Under the pieces are notes generated by a model. The model saw nothing but the letters and a program-made list of their open reading frames with translations, searched no databases and was not told where the DNA came from. A program made the translations under genes and the position numbers. A stretch of 64,000 nt of DNA from Kushneria avicenniae (lineage in GTDB: Bacteria; Pseudomonadota; Gammaproteobacteria; Pseudomonadales; Halomonadaceae), in contig NZ_FOLY01000001.1 of NCBI RefSeq assembly GCF_900112585.1, positions 496,001 to 560,000 on the forward strand. Reading direction: 5' to 3'. Of this stretch, positions 1-9,361 are shown in pieces; the first letter of the stretch is position 1; the number at the start of each line of letters is the position of its first letter.

Positions 1-247
1 GCCCGATCGGCGTGCCGGTGGTGACCCCCTCGAAGACCCCGGAGAGAATGCGCACCTCATCGGCCTCGCGACGCTGCGTGGTATGACGCGAGCTGCCGGG
101 ACGACGACGATCCAGATCCGCCTGCAGGTCCGCTTCACACAGCGGCAGCCCCGGAGGGCAGCCGTCCACGATGGCGCCCAGCGCCTCGCCGTGGCTCTCT
201 CCGAAGGTAGTCAGCGTAAAAAGTTTGCCGAAGGTATTACCGGACAT
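1..247 (-). CDS. aroC: Chorismate synthase, N-terminal part (runs off the window)
   Basis: This is the first 82 codons of chorismate synthase, which makes chorismate from EPSP with reduced FMN as the last step of the shikimate pathway. The translation begins [20 protein letters not shown] and continues with a GCPPGLPL segment and an RRRPG segment. The [18 protein letters not shown] opening is the family signature. The 3-prime part lies beyond the left edge of the window. It is downstream of prmB on the same strand with an 88-bp gap, the usual gammaproteobacterial order prmB-aroC. Confidence 0.93.
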   Translation of the reverse strand, partial: MSGNTFGKLFTLTTFGESHGEALGAIVDGCPPGLPLCEADLQADLDRRRPGSSRHTTQRREADEVRILSGVFEGVTTGTPIG

Positions 248-335
248 GTTGTGTTCCTGATAGTGCGACGTACCGGCCGGTTCCCCGGGCGTACGACAGA
301 TCAAAATTCAAATCAGCGCCTGCCAGCCCCGTCGC

Positions 336-1304
336 TCAGCGCGACAGCACTGTTGCCCACTCATCCAGCTGAACCGCGGTCAGCGCAAACACCCCGTGAC
401 CGCCGCGGGCGAACTCGAGCCACAAAAACGGCACTTCCGGCCAGGTCTCGATCACATGACGCTCGGAATTGCCGACCTCCACGATCAGCACACCGTCGTC
501 GGTGAGATACTCGCGGGCTTCGCGCAGCATGCGCCGCACCAGATCAAGGCCGTCATGGCCGGCGCCCAGCGCCAGCGTCGGCTCGTGGTTGAACTCGGCA
601 GGCATACCGCTTAGATCGCCGGCGTCCACGTAGGGCGGATTGCTGACAATCAGGTCAAAGCGCTGCCCGGCCACCGGCGCGAAAAGATCACCGGCCACCG
701 CTTTTACGCGATCCCCCACATCATGACGGGTAATGTTGCTGCGTGCCACGTCGATGGCGTCTTCGCTGAGATCCGAGAGCATGACATGGGTAGTCGGCAT
801 CATCATCGCGGCAGCGATACCGATACAGCCCGACCCGGCACACAGATCCAGCATGTGTGCCGGGTCGCGCTCGTCAAACCACAGATCAAAACCGGATTCG
901 ATCAGCTCGGCAATCGGTGAGCGTGGAATCAGCACGCGCTCGTCGACATTGAAGGCAAAACCGGCGTAGAAGGCTTCCCCCAGCAGATAGGGCAGCGGGC
1001 GCCGCTCGGTGGCGCGCGCGCGCAAAAGCGTCATGATGCGCAGGCGTTCGATGCGCAGCACCCGGGCATCGATAATGGCCGGGTCGACATCATGAGGCAG
1101 GCGCAGCGCGCCCAGCACCAGAGCCACGGCCTCATCCCAAGCACTATCCGTACCGTGCCCGTAATACAGGTCATGAGCATTGAAGACGCTGACCGCCAGG
1201 CGCAGATAGTCACGCACGGTGATCAGCTCATCGATCAGGGTGTCATCATCCAGAGAGAGGGGCGCAGCGGCGGGTACAGGCATGCGGGCAGAAACGTCGC
1301 TCAT
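336..1304 (-). CDS. prmB: Ribosomal protein uL3 N5-glutamine methyltransferase PrmB
   Basis: The protein has 322 residues and belongs to the HemK/PrmB class I SAM-dependent methyltransferases, which methylate a glutamine side chain; PrmB acts on ribosomal protein L3 during 50S assembly. Visible motifs are the SAM loop [10 protein letters not shown] (about 153-162) and the catalytic NPPY (222-225) that orients the glutamine amide. The helical N-terminal domain with [13 protein letters not shown] (about 47-59) is typical of PrmB rather than PrmC. Position just upstream of aroC supports PrmB over PrmC, which usually follows prfA. Confidence 0.92.
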   Translation of the reverse strand: MSDVSARMPVPAAAPLSLDDDTLIDELITVRDYLRLAVSVFNAHDLYYGHGTDSAWDEAVALVLGALRLPHDVDPAIIDARVLRIERLRIMTLLRARATERRPLPYLLGEAFYAGFAFNVDERVLIPRSPIAELIESGFDLWFDERDPAHMLDLCAGSGCIGIAAAMMMPTTHVMLSDLSEDAIDVARSNITRHDVGDRVKAVAGDLFAPVAGQRFDLIVSNPPYVDAGDLSGMPAEFNHEPTLALGAGHDGLDLVRRMLREAREYLTDDGVLIVEVGNSERHVIETWPEVPFLWLEFARGGHGVFALTAVQLDEWATVLSR

Positions 1305-1390
1305 GGATGCGGCGGCCTTGTCGAAAGTGGATCAAATGAAGAAAGGCCAAAAGTGTACCCGTTATCCAGAGTGCGCGCATCGGTGCAAAC

Positions 1391-1419
1391 CTGCACATCA
1401 GGACCTGATTCCCTATAAT
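1391..1419 (+). promoter_or_regulatory. Predicted sigma-70 promoter of the Smr gene, with an inverted repeat in the spacer
   Basis: CTGCAC (1391-1396) and a consensus TATAAT (1414-1419) are separated by exactly 17 bp, about 75 bp upstream of the Smr start. The spacer contains the inverted repeat ATCAG-GAC-CTGAT, which could be an operator or chance. Prediction from sequence only. Confidence 0.55.
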
Positions 1420-1493
1420 CAGCGGCTGAACTCACGACGTCGACGCCACCATCAGCATGACGGGCAACAACATTACCCAGTGGAGACAAAGGC

Positions 1494-2078
1494 ATGGCCG
1501 GTAACCGCCCCCCTGACGATGACGATCGAACTGCCTTTCGCGAGGCCATGCAGGGCAGCGACATTCGTCCCGTGCATCATGACCGCGCCGACGTCGGACG
1601 CAAACCTCAGCGCGAAAGCCTTCGCCATCGCCGCGAGGCCGCCGCCAGCAGCGGCAATACGATAACGGCCCCCTCTTCGCGCACCTCCGACGGCCGCGTC
1701 GATGCGGTACGTCCGTCAGAAGCGCTCATGTTTGCCCTGAACGACCTGCCCCATCGAACGCTTGTCCAGCTCAAGCGCGGCGCGATTGCCTGGCAGGCGG
1801 GCCTGGACCTTCACGGCTACGATATCGAGCAGGCCCGGGGCGAGCTCGAGGCCTTTCTGCAGGAGGCCCGAGCCAATCAGGCACGCTGCGTCCTGATCGT
1901 TCACGGCAAGGCGTGGTCGGGTGCGGCGCGCTATCCGGTCATCAAGAGTCACGTCAATGCCTGGCTGCGGGAGCTTCCCGAGGTGCTGGCCTTTTGCTCG
2001 GCGCAGGATCGGGACGGCGGCACCGGCGCCGTCTATGTACTGCTGCGCCGCACGCGTGAGGATTACGCCACACCGTAG
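1494..2078 (+). CDS. Smr-domain protein (SmrA/YdaL-like)
   Basis: The protein has 194 residues. The first ~75 are polar and probably disordered; the C-terminal half is an Smr domain with DLHG (105-108) and HGKA (137-140), ending in the GGTGAVYVLLRR strand typical of YdaL/SmrA-like members. Smr domains are nucleases, and SmrB cleaves mRNA at collided ribosomes. The usual HGKG is HGKA here, but the histidine is retained. In E. coli the gene divergent from prmB is smrB, so context would fit a SmrB role while the C-terminal sequence looks more SmrA-like. The 3-prime end overlaps the convergent hydrolase gene by 16 bp. Confidence 0.85.
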   Translation: MAGNRPPDDDDRTAFREAMQGSDIRPVHHDRADVGRKPQRESLRHRREAAASSGNTITAPSSRTSDGRVDAVRPSEALMFALNDLPHRTLVQLKRGAIAWQAGLDLHGYDIEQARGELEAFLQEARANQARCVLIVHGKAWSGAARYPVIKSHVNAWLRELPEVLAFCSAQDRDGGTGAVYVLLRRTREDYATP

Positions 2079-2941
2079 GCCCCGAGAATCGCGGCGGCCA
2101 CGCCGGCCACACTCTGAGGCTCGAGGTGAAGATGGTGGCCTCCGGGCAGACGATGAGTGGTCAGCGTGGTCATCTCATGACGCACTCCTTCCCGATCCAG
2201 ATGGTCCCCGACAATGCCGTTATCCGCCTCGATCAGATCGACCGGGGCGCGAATGGCCAGCAGCATGTCGCGGGACTGCTCGGGTGTCAGCTTGACCTGC
2301 GAGGGCCGCAGCAGCCGTGGATCGGTGCGATAGCGCACCCGGGTGTCATCCTGCATCAGACTGCGAGCGATCAGGGGCTCGGCAGTATCATGATCCAGTG
2401 GCGTGACAGCGCCCACGACGCGCGCTTCCAGCGCGGCTTCAAACGAGGCGTAGGATGGCGGCGGCGACAGCGGCCGGCGCACGCCCAGCACGCCGTTGCG
2501 CAACTGACGCGTGGATTGATCGACCGCAGTCGTCAGCGCGCCGATGCCATCAATCAGCCACAATCTTTCAATACGCTCGGGCAGTGCGGCCGCCAGCAGA
2601 CAGGAAACACAGGCGCCCAGCGAATGCGCCAGCAGCGTGGCCCGTTGGATACCCAGATCGTCGAGGGCATCCAGCACGTCGTGGATATAGTCCCACAGGG
2701 CATAATCGGTGCCCCGGCCCAGCCACTGCGATTTACCATGACCGGCAAAGTCGATCGCCACGATTCGGATATCAAGCTTTTCCACCAGCAGTGGCGCCAG
2801 CCGGGTGAAGGTTGCGGCGTTGTCCAGCCAGCCATGCAGGGCCACCCAGGTCGGTGCATTTTCCGGTAGCCCTTCCCGCTCCCATACCAGACCGGCCAGA
2901 CGGTTATCGGCCAAATGGCACTCTCGCGGTCTTGCGCTCAT
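2063..2941 (-). CDS. Alpha/beta hydrolase
   Basis: The protein has 292 residues from the chosen ATG at 2941; an in-frame ATG at 3082 would add 47 residues of low-quality, Cys/Arg-rich sequence and is not preferred. Features of the fold are the oxyanion-loop LHGW (35-38), the nucleophile elbow AHSLGA with Ser107, and a late catalytic His in GGHHLHLEP. It resembles esterase/lipase-like hydrolases of the MhpC/BioH type with a helical lid; the substrate cannot be told. It is convergent with and overlaps the Smr gene by 16 bp. Confidence 0.82.
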   Translation of the reverse strand: MSARPRECHLADNRLAGLVWEREGLPENAPTWVALHGWLDNAATFTRLAPLLVEKLDIRIVAIDFAGHGKSQWLGRGTDYALWDYIHDVLDALDDLGIQRATLLAHSLGACVSCLLAAALPERIERLWLIDGIGALTTAVDQSTRQLRNGVLGVRRPLSPPPSYASFEAALEARVVGAVTPLDHDTAEPLIARSLMQDDTRVRYRTDPRLLRPSQVKLTPEQSRDMLLAIRAPVDLIEADNGIVGDHLDREGVRHEMTTLTTHRLPGGHHLHLEPQSVAGVAAAILGAYGVA

Positions 2942-3160
2942 CCTGCTCGCTCCATCATTTTCAAACCTGCGACAATACGACGACCGACAACACGATGCAC
3001 GTTCTGCCGGCATGTCCCCTGCCGTTGATCCCTGACATTGATCCGGGCGCCATGGGGTTGCCATCTCGTGACAGCGTGTCACGGATTACGCCGGGTCGCC
3101 CGAAGGGGCCCCGGCGCGTATAATGGATTGCCTGAATCTCATCCATCTCCGGAGCCCTGC

Positions 3161-3247
3161 ATGCCCGACGCTTCCCGCCGTCTGCGCAATCGTCTCTTTC
3201 TTGCCGTGGTGCTGGCCGGTCTGATCGCCGGATTTGCCACGCTCTAG
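3161..3247 (+). CDS. Possible 28-residue membrane peptide
   Basis: A short frame encodes a basic N-terminus (MPDASRRLRNR) followed by one hydrophobic stretch of about 17 residues ending GFATL. A GGAG motif lies 7-8 bases before the ATG. This is the form of a single-pass small membrane protein, but nothing in the window confirms translation. It sits alone between the hydrolase and the AEC transporter. Confidence 0.35.
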   Translation: MPDASRRLRNRLFLAVVLAGLIAGFATL

Positions 3248-3360
3248 CGTTCCTTCAAGACATCCCTGTCCATCGGTTTTCTTCATGAGCGTCCCTCACG
3301 GGACGTTGTTGTGAAGACGCCATAATCTCATGGCCCCCCGCCGCCATACGGTATCCCTGC

Positions 3361-4311
3361 ATGAGCCCGTCTGCCCTTTTTGCCGAAACCCTCAGCGTGA
3401 CCTTTCCTGTCTTTGCCATGGTACTGCTGGGGGTGGCACTCAAGCGCCTCAAATGGATCGACAGCGCTTTTGTGAACACCAGTTCAGCACTGGTATTTCG
3501 CGGCGCCATGCCCACCCTGCTCTTTTTGTCACTGGTCGATGCGGATATGTCGCAGGCGATCATACCGGACCTGATGGCCTATCTGGCGCTGGCGACAGTC
3601 GCGAGCTTTCTACTGATCTGGTGGTGGGCAACAAGACGGGTCGCCTTTGAGGATCGAGGCGTCTATGTGCAAGCGGCCTTTCGTGGCAACGGCGGTATTA
3701 TCGGACTGGCGCTGGCGGCCAGCATGTATGGCCATTTCGGTCTCTCCACCGGCAGCGTACAGGTGGCGACCATCATTCCTCTTTACAACGTGCTGGCCGT
3801 CATCGTGCTGGCCTGGTACCAGCCTCAGGCCAGAACCGGCTGGCGCAGCATCGTGCTCAAGATTGTCAAAAACCCGCTGATTCTTTCTGTAGTGGCAGGA
3901 CTGTCCTTTGCTGCCAGCGGGCTGGCGCTGCCGGGCTGGCTGCACACCTCGGGTGAGTATTTTGCCAATCTGGCCCTGCCGCTGGCATTGATCAGCATTG
4001 GCGGCACCATGTCAATGACCACCATTCGCGAGGCCAGCGGCGCGGCACTCGGCGCCAGCCTGATCAAGATGGTCTCGATGCCGGCCGTGGCCGTACTGGT
4101 GGCCTGGCTGGTGGGCTTTGAAGGGCGCGAGCTGGTCCTGCTCTTTCTGTTTCTGGGCAGTCCTTCCGCTGCTGCCAGCTTTGTCATGGCCCGTGCAATG
4201 GGCGGCAATGCACGACTTGCCGCCAATACGGTCGCCATCACAACGCTTGCCAGCAGCGTCACTATCACACTGGGCGTCTTTATCCTGCAGATCACCGGTC
4301 TGGCGAGCTGA
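3361..4311 (+). CDS. AEC-family (auxin efflux carrier) transporter
   Basis: The protein has 316 residues with about ten predicted membrane helices arranged as two five-helix repeats, typical of the bile/arsenite/riboflavin transporter-like AEC family. The central FRGNGGIIGLALA segment and the second-half GGTMSM stretch correspond to the crossed-helix regions of the family. Bacterial AEC members export or exchange organic acids such as malate and malonate; the substrate here is unknown. It appears monocistronic, convergent with sixA. Confidence 0.85.
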   Translation: MSPSALFAETLSVTFPVFAMVLLGVALKRLKWIDSAFVNTSSALVFRGAMPTLLFLSLVDADMSQAIIPDLMAYLALATVASFLLIWWWATRRVAFEDRGVYVQAAFRGNGGIIGLALAASMYGHFGLSTGSVQVATIIPLYNVLAVIVLAWYQPQARTGWRSIVLKIVKNPLILSVVAGLSFAASGLALPGWLHTSGEYFANLALPLALISIGGTMSMTTIREASGAALGASLIKMVSMPAVAVLVAWLVGFEGRELVLLFLFLGSPSAAASFVMARAMGGNARLAANTVAITTLASSVTITLGVFILQITGLAS

Positions 4312-4340
4312 CATGCCCACCATTGTGGCGTGCTTCAACG

Positions 4341-4838
4341 CTAGATAAGCGCCGCGGTGGACGGTGTCACATGGCGCATCAGCGTCGCACAGCCGGCGGC
4401 CCATACCTGCGCTTCCAGCTCGATCACATCTGCTGTACCCATCGGCAGGCGAGCATTGGGGCTGCCGTCCACCAGCTGACCGACCAGCTCCGCAACCAGC
4501 GGCATATGACTGACAAACAGCCACGGGGCGTCATCCTCACGAGGATCGACGTTATGGGTCAGCCAGTCGATCAGGGTGGCCGGTGGCGCATCGGGCGTCA
4601 TGATCGGCAGTGTCATGATGTCATCCACGTTCAGGGCGCGGCCGACGATGCGGGCACTCTGCTGCGCACGATCATAGGGGCTGGCCACGATCTTCAGTCG
4701 ATGCCCCGCCTCGCCCATGACCGAGGAAAACCAGTCAGCGATGCGCGCCACCTCCTGTTGCCCGGTCATGTCCAGCGGCCGATGTGCGTCGGGCGTTCCG
4801 GAAGCGGCTTCACCATGGCGCATGATATAGATTTTCAT
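4341..4838 (-). CDS. sixA: Phosphohistidine phosphatase SixA
   Basis: The protein has 165 residues and starts [11 protein letters not shown], the RHG signature of the histidine phosphatase superfamily with nucleophilic His8. A second conserved element, [10 protein letters not shown], holds the distal catalytic His. SixA removes phosphate from histidine on phosphotransfer proteins (ArcB HPt, NPr in E. coli). The start overlaps the end of gpsA by 4 bp, so the two are probably co-transcribed and translationally coupled. Confidence 0.9.
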   Translation of the reverse strand: MKIYIMRHGEAASGTPDAHRPLDMTGQQEVARIADWFSSVMGEAGHRLKIVASPYDRAQQSARIVGRALNVDDIMTLPIMTPDAPPATLIDWLTHNVDPREDDAPWLFVSHMPLVAELVGQLVDGSPNARLPMGTADVIELEAQVWAAGCATLMRHVTPSTAALI

Positions 4839-5941
4839 GTTGGGATATCCCTGGCTGCGGTTTGCTGCTGAGCACGCCGCGTGTCCTCTCGCGGCAGCGT
4901 GAATTCAACGTCACTGCTTTGTTCACTGCGCATGAGCGCCGTGGCCATGTCGCGCGGTGCCACCCCTTCAAACATGACCCGATAAAGCCCGGTCGCCAGC
5001 GGCATGTAAATATTGTCCTGCTCGGCACGTCTGACCACCAGCGAGACGGTATTGACCCCTTCGGCCACCTGCCCCAGCGCGGCGGTAGCTTCCTCAAGCG
5101 TTCGCCCCTCGCCCATGGCGTAACCGACCCGATAGTTGCGCGACAGATTCGATGAACAGGTCACGATCAGATCGCCGACACCGGCCAGGCCAAGAAAGGT
5201 CATGGGACTGGCGCCCTGAGCGACCGCAAAGCGGCTCATTTCGGCCAGCGCCCGGGTAATCAGCATGCTGCGGGTGTTTTCGCCCATCCCCAGCGCGGCT
5301 GCCATGCCGACCGCAATGGCATAAATGTTCTTGAGCGCACCGCCCATCTCAACACCATAGCGGTCATTGCTGGCATAGACACGAAAATGATCGCACGACA
5401 GCGCCGCCTGCACGCGTGACCGGGTCTGCTCGTCGTTGCTGGCGATCACGCTGGCGCTCAAATGGCCCTGGGCAATTTCAGCCGCCAGATTGGGCCCGGA
5501 AAGCACGCCAATGTGGGCACTGCGGGTTTCCTGTTCCAGAATCTGGCTCATGAGAAGGAAGGTATCGGTCTCGATGCCCTTGGTCGTGCTGACCAGAATG
5601 GCCTCCCCTGCAAAATGGGGCGCTGCCTGACGCACCACCTGGCGAAAGCCTCCGGAGGGAATGGCAATCAGGACCAGCCGAGCCTCTTCCAGCACCCAGG
5701 CCAGATCGTTGGAGGCCACTACCTCGGGATGGATGTTGAAATCGGGCAGGTAGCGATGATTGATATGGTGGACGTTGACATGGTCCACCAGCTCAGCATC
5801 GCGCATCCACTGGCGAACCCTGGCGCCGCCTCTGGAGGCGATACTGGCCAGAGCCGTACCGAAGCTGCCACCTCCCAGCACGGCCACCGGCGGCACACGA
5901 ATATCGTCTGTACTGACCTGCGGCTGATGCTCGACTGCCAT
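4835..5941 (-). CDS. gpsA: NAD(P)-dependent glycerol-3-phosphate dehydrogenase GpsA
   Basis: The protein has 368 residues and reduces dihydroxyacetone phosphate to sn-glycerol-3-phosphate for phospholipid synthesis. The dinucleotide-binding [10 protein letters not shown] (23-32) and the catalytic-lysine segment [13 protein letters not shown] are clear, as is [12 protein letters not shown]. It is longer than the usual ~335 residues because of about 17 extra N-terminal and about 20 extra C-terminal residues that are polar and probably unstructured. It precedes sixA with a 4-bp overlap. Confidence 0.95.
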   Translation of the reverse strand: MAVEHQPQVSTDDIRVPPVAVLGGGSFGTALASIASRGGARVRQWMRDAELVDHVNVHHINHRYLPDFNIHPEVVASNDLAWVLEEARLVLIAIPSGGFRQVVRQAAPHFAGEAILVSTTKGIETDTFLLMSQILEQETRSAHIGVLSGPNLAAEIAQGHLSASVIASNDEQTRSRVQAALSCDHFRVYASNDRYGVEMGGALKNIYAIAVGMAAALGMGENTRSMLITRALAEMSRFAVAQGASPMTFLGLAGVGDLIVTCSSNLSRNYRVGYAMGEGRTLEEATAALGQVAEGVNTVSLVVRRAEQDNIYMPLATGLYRVMFEGVAPRDMATALMRSEQSSDVEFTLPREDTRRAQQQTAARDIPT

Positions 5942-6235
5942 GGAGAATCCTTGTTGATCGACGAGGGTCGGGCTTTAGTGTAACGCCTGTCAGGCCGTGC
6001 GGGTAACGCATGGTGCTGCCGGCTCGGATAGAATCAAGGGAGACAGGCCGGACAGGAGGGATATCCGATGACAACAGCAAGGGCACCAATGACAGTTTCA
6101 AGGGTCTCAAGCCTGAATCAATGACTTGCACCAATACACAAGGCAAGGAACATGAGAGCATTGAATCAATATTCACCCCTGCATTCGGAGGGCGCCGAGC
6201 TATCCATGCAACGTTCTGAACCGGAACCCAATCAC
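5942..6235. other. Intergenic region between gpsA and the two-component operon
   Basis: This 294-bp divergent region should carry promoters for gpsA-sixA and for the response regulator. I see no convincing -35/-10 pair, RNA gene or repeat. It includes two in-frame ATGs (6152 and 6206) upstream of the start preferred for the regulator. Confidence 0.5.
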
Positions 6236-6898
6236 ATGAAGGTATTGTTTGTCGAAGATGATCTGTTGCTGGGCGACGGCGTGGAAACCGCTCTGCGCCG
6301 CGAAGGCCATCAGGTCACCTGGCTGACGGAAGGTGAAAGCGTGCTCGCGCACGTCGAGCAGGGTCAGACAGAAGCCGTCATTCTTGATCTTGGCCTGCCC
6401 GGCATTGACGGTATGGAAGTGCTGCGTCGCATTCGCGCCGCCCATGACATTCCGGTACTGATCCTGACCGCTCGTGACAGTCTCGAGGATCGGATCCAGG
6501 GACTCGACGCCGGCGCCGACGACTACGTGCTCAAGCCCTTTGACGTCGACGAGCTTCAGGCCCGACTGCGCGCCATCAGCCGCCGCCAGGGCGGACGGCC
6601 ACAGCAGAGCATTCGAATCGGCCCGCTGCATATCGATCACGCCCGCCACGAAGTCAGCTGGAAGGACAGGCTGGTCAAACTCAGCCGGCGCGAATATACC
6701 CTGCTGCACGAACTGGCCCAGCACCCCGGCCAGGTCTTTACCCGCCCGCACCTGGAGAAGCTGCTTTACGGCTGCTGTGACGAGATCGAATCCAACGCGC
6801 TGGAGGTGCATATCCACCATCTGCGCAAGAAACTCGACAGCAATCTGATCGTGACCCTGCGGGGCATCGGCTACCGTCTGGACGACACGATCGAATGA
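6236..6898 (+). CDS. OmpR/PhoB-family response regulator (QseB/PmrA-like)
   Basis: The protein has 220 residues from the ATG giving MKVLFVEDD, the usual family start; in-frame ATGs at 6152 and 6206 would add 28 or 10 residues. The receiver domain has the acidic pair Glu7/Asp8-Asp9, phospho-acceptor Asp51 (LDLGLPG) and the conserved KPF lysine. The C-terminal winged helix includes LSRREYTLL and ends RGIGYRL. It forms an operon with the downstream kinase through a 4-bp overlap. The sequence resembles the QseB/PmrA/TctD group; the stimulus is not deducible. Confidence 0.9.
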   Translation: MKVLFVEDDLLLGDGVETALRREGHQVTWLTEGESVLAHVEQGQTEAVILDLGLPGIDGMEVLRRIRAAHDIPVLILTARDSLEDRIQGLDAGADDYVLKPFDVDELQARLRAISRRQGGRPQQSIRIGPLHIDHARHEVSWKDRLVKLSRREYTLLHELAQHPGQVFTRPHLEKLLYGCCDEIESNALEVHIHHLRKKLDSNLIVTLRGIGYRLDDTIE

Positions 6899-8322
6899 TC
6901 TCGATTCGCCGCTACCTGACACGTGCCGTCATGGGACTGGTTCTGCTGGGCGCCATTCTCTCGGGTCTGACGGCATGGCTGATCACGAAACATGAACTCG
7001 AGGAGATGTTTGACGCCCAGCTCTCCCAGTTCGGGCGTATCGTGACCGGCATGATCGATATCAACATGGATTCGCAGGACTACAGGGCTCTGGCGGATCG
7101 CCTGACGCAACCCAATCATGCCGCACGCTTTTACAGCATGGAAAACAGCGATGACGCGAGTCTCATCATGGATACGCAATCCATGACGGCACCGCGTCGC
7201 TTTCGCGAAGAAGAACGGCTTTTGTCACTCGGCTTCTGGAACAGTGACCTTACGCCACGCATGCTCAGCGCTGAATGGAACGATCGCGGCCCCTTCCCAC
7301 CGCCTGAAAAAACCGGCTATCGCTGGGTCAATTATGACGGCGAGGAGTGGCGTGTTTTCAGTATCTATGACAAGGAGCATGGCGTCTGGGTCTCTACCGG
7401 ACTGCGTGATGACTTTCAGGAAGAACTGGTCAACAAGATCCTTTTGGGTAATAGCATCCCCTTTTTGTTGATATTGCCGCTTTTAGGGATTGCCTTGTGG
7501 TGGGTCATTCGTCGCGGCCTGCGTCCGATTGACAACCTCTCGGCCGAGGTATCACGGCGCTATCATCAGGACCTGAGGCCGATCGAACAGAATCCCCCGC
7601 GCGAGCTGATAGGGCTTCGCGACTCTCTCAACGCTTTTATTGAACGACTGCGCATGGCGCTCGACCGCGAAAGACGCTTTACGGCCGATGCCGCTCACGA
7701 GCTGCGCACGCCGCTGGCGGGGCTGAAAATCCATCTTGACAATGCCCGGGCCAGCGAGCGGGACCATCAGAGCTCGCTGGACAAGGCACGCCAGGGCATC
7801 GAGCGTCTGCAGCGCGTGGTGGATCAGCTGTTGACGCTGGCCCGCGTGGAGCGCACGCCACAGCGCCAGCCGGACGTGGTCGATCTTTATCCGATCGCCT
7901 CTCAGCTTGCCGGAGAGATGTGGCCTCTGGCCGGCCATCGCCATCAGCAATTGGAGATGAGTGGAGTGGACTCACTCCGAGTGCGCGCCGATCCGACCGA
8001 GCTGGGAGTATTGCTGCGCAATCTGCTGGACAACGCCCTGCGCTATACGCCCGACGGCGGCACCGTGACGCTGCATCTGGGCGAGCACAATGACCAGCCG
8101 ATGATTCAGGTCATTGATGACGGCCCGGGCGTGCCGGCCGATTCGCTTGAAAAGATTACCGAGCGTTTTCACCGCGCCAATCAGCGCATGACCGGCAGCG
8201 GTCTGGGCCTGTCGATCGTCAAGCAGCTAACCCAGCGTCAGAAGGCGTCAATGGTCATCGATAATCGCCAGCCACATGGCCTGATCGTCACCGTGACCTG
8301 GCCAGTACTGCAGGAGCCGTAA
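6895..8322 (+). CDS. Sensor histidine kinase (QseC/PmrB-like)
   Basis: The protein has 475 residues: an N-terminal transmembrane helix (about 10-32), a periplasmic domain to about residue 180, a second helix (about 183-203), HAMP, then HisKA with phospho-acceptor His268 in AAHELRTPL. The HATPase domain shows NLLDNALRYTP (N box), DDGPGVP (G1) and GSGLGLSIV (G2). It is coupled to the upstream regulator by an ATGA overlap, and the two form a cognate pair. A strong terminator follows. Confidence 0.92.
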   Translation: MISIRRYLTRAVMGLVLLGAILSGLTAWLITKHELEEMFDAQLSQFGRIVTGMIDINMDSQDYRALADRLTQPNHAARFYSMENSDDASLIMDTQSMTAPRRFREEERLLSLGFWNSDLTPRMLSAEWNDRGPFPPPEKTGYRWVNYDGEEWRVFSIYDKEHGVWVSTGLRDDFQEELVNKILLGNSIPFLLILPLLGIALWWVIRRGLRPIDNLSAEVSRRYHQDLRPIEQNPPRELIGLRDSLNAFIERLRMALDRERRFTADAAHELRTPLAGLKIHLDNARASERDHQSSLDKARQGIERLQRVVDQLLTLARVERTPQRQPDVVDLYPIASQLAGEMWPLAGHRHQQLEMSGVDSLRVRADPTELGVLLRNLLDNALRYTPDGGTVTLHLGEHNDQPMIQVIDDGPGVPADSLEKITERFHRANQRMTGSGLGLSIVKQLTQRQKASMVIDNRQPHGLIVTVTWPVLQEP

Positions 8323-8363
8323 TTCCTGCACTGCTGCCATCGCGGCCCTGCAGTCAGAAAACG

Positions 8364-8389
8364 AAAAAGTCGCCCTCGGGCGACTTTTT
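8364..8389. terminator. Bidirectional rho-independent terminator
   Basis: AAAAAGTCGCC and its complement flank a 3-4 base loop, giving T-runs on both strands. It serves the kinase operon (+) and the convergent bax-like gene (-). Confidence 0.85.
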
Positions 8390-8411
8390 CATGAGCGGTG
8401 ATGAAGGGCCA

Positions 8412-9179
8412 TCATGCCGGGTCATCACTGTCCTGTACGCGCATTTCTTCAATCAATGGCGCATTGGTGCTCAAAAGCGACTGCAGCGCTGCCAGATAGG
8501 CATCACCACGGATCGAGTAGTTCTGTAATGAAGGAATCAATGCCAGTGCATTGACGTTTTTATCCTTGTCGCGCAGCGCGGCGCGGCGATCACGCAGCTT
8601 TTCATAGGCACGGTGAGTGTTGAGATTACGCATGTAGGCCTCGATCCCGTCATACACAGTGTCAAAGCTCTGATAGCCGCTGCCGGTACCTATCTGCTCC
8701 AGACCACAGCTATTGCCGAAGCAGCGCATGCCGAAAAGATTGTTGCCTTCGCGGGCAAAACGCGACGTCCCCCAGCCGGACTCTTCCACGGCCTGGATCA
8801 GCACCAGCTGAATCGGCACGGTGTCGACACGGGAAAGCAGCGAGGACCACTTGACGCTCTGCTCATTCTTGCAGCTCAGACCGTAGTCATTGCAGATGGA
8901 CGCCAGACGCTTTCTTGAACCGGTCGTCCATTTGGGTTGATCACGCATGTGCAAAAGCCATTCACGATCGTTTTGAATCTCGTCGTTGGCTTTCTCGATC
9001 AGCGGGATCATGAGGTTGAAAAAGGCGATCTTGCGATCGCTGCCGGCGGCATGTTCGCGCAAATCCGGCATCTGGAAACTGGGCTTGCTGGTCTCAGCGT
9101 AAGAAGGTGTCAATACGCTGAAAATGGAGAGTGCAAGCACGAGCGTCAACGTCGTTAACGGGCGATGCGTTCGTGTCAT
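8412..9179 (-). CDS. Bax-like glucosaminidase-domain protein, secreted
   Basis: The protein has 255 residues from the ATG at 9179; a start at 9221 would add 14 residues. An N-terminal signal peptide ends near TPSYA. The body matches E. coli Bax: PDLR near the mature N-terminus, then AVEESGWGTSRFAREGNNLFGMRC, which contains the catalytic Glu of the glucosaminidase (FlgJ-C/AtlA, GH73-type) fold. It probably hydrolyses peptidoglycan glycan strands in the periplasm. It is monocistronic between two terminator-bounded units. Confidence 0.85.
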   Translation of the reverse strand: MTRTHRPLTTLTLVLALSIFSVLTPSYAETSKPSFQMPDLREHAAGSDRKIAFFNLMIPLIEKANDEIQNDREWLLHMRDQPKWTTGSRKRLASICNDYGLSCKNEQSVKWSSLLSRVDTVPIQLVLIQAVEESGWGTSRFAREGNNLFGMRCFGNSCGLEQIGTGSGYQSFDTVYDGIEAYMRNLNTHRAYEKLRDRRAALRDKDKNVNALALIPSLQNYSIRGDAYLAALQSLLSTNAPLIEEMRVQDSDDPA

Positions 9180-9361
9180 GTGAGATGGGCTCGGTTTCAA
9201 AACAGGGTGGCAGGCTAACATGTTTTGCCTGCCATGTCGCCATCATCGACGAGATGAGGCGAACATCCGACATTGTGCTCAATCGTGCACAATGCCGGAC
9301 AGAAGAAATACATTCACGACAGGCAATGACGGCCTGGTGCCGCCATCGCCCGGGGCGGGCT

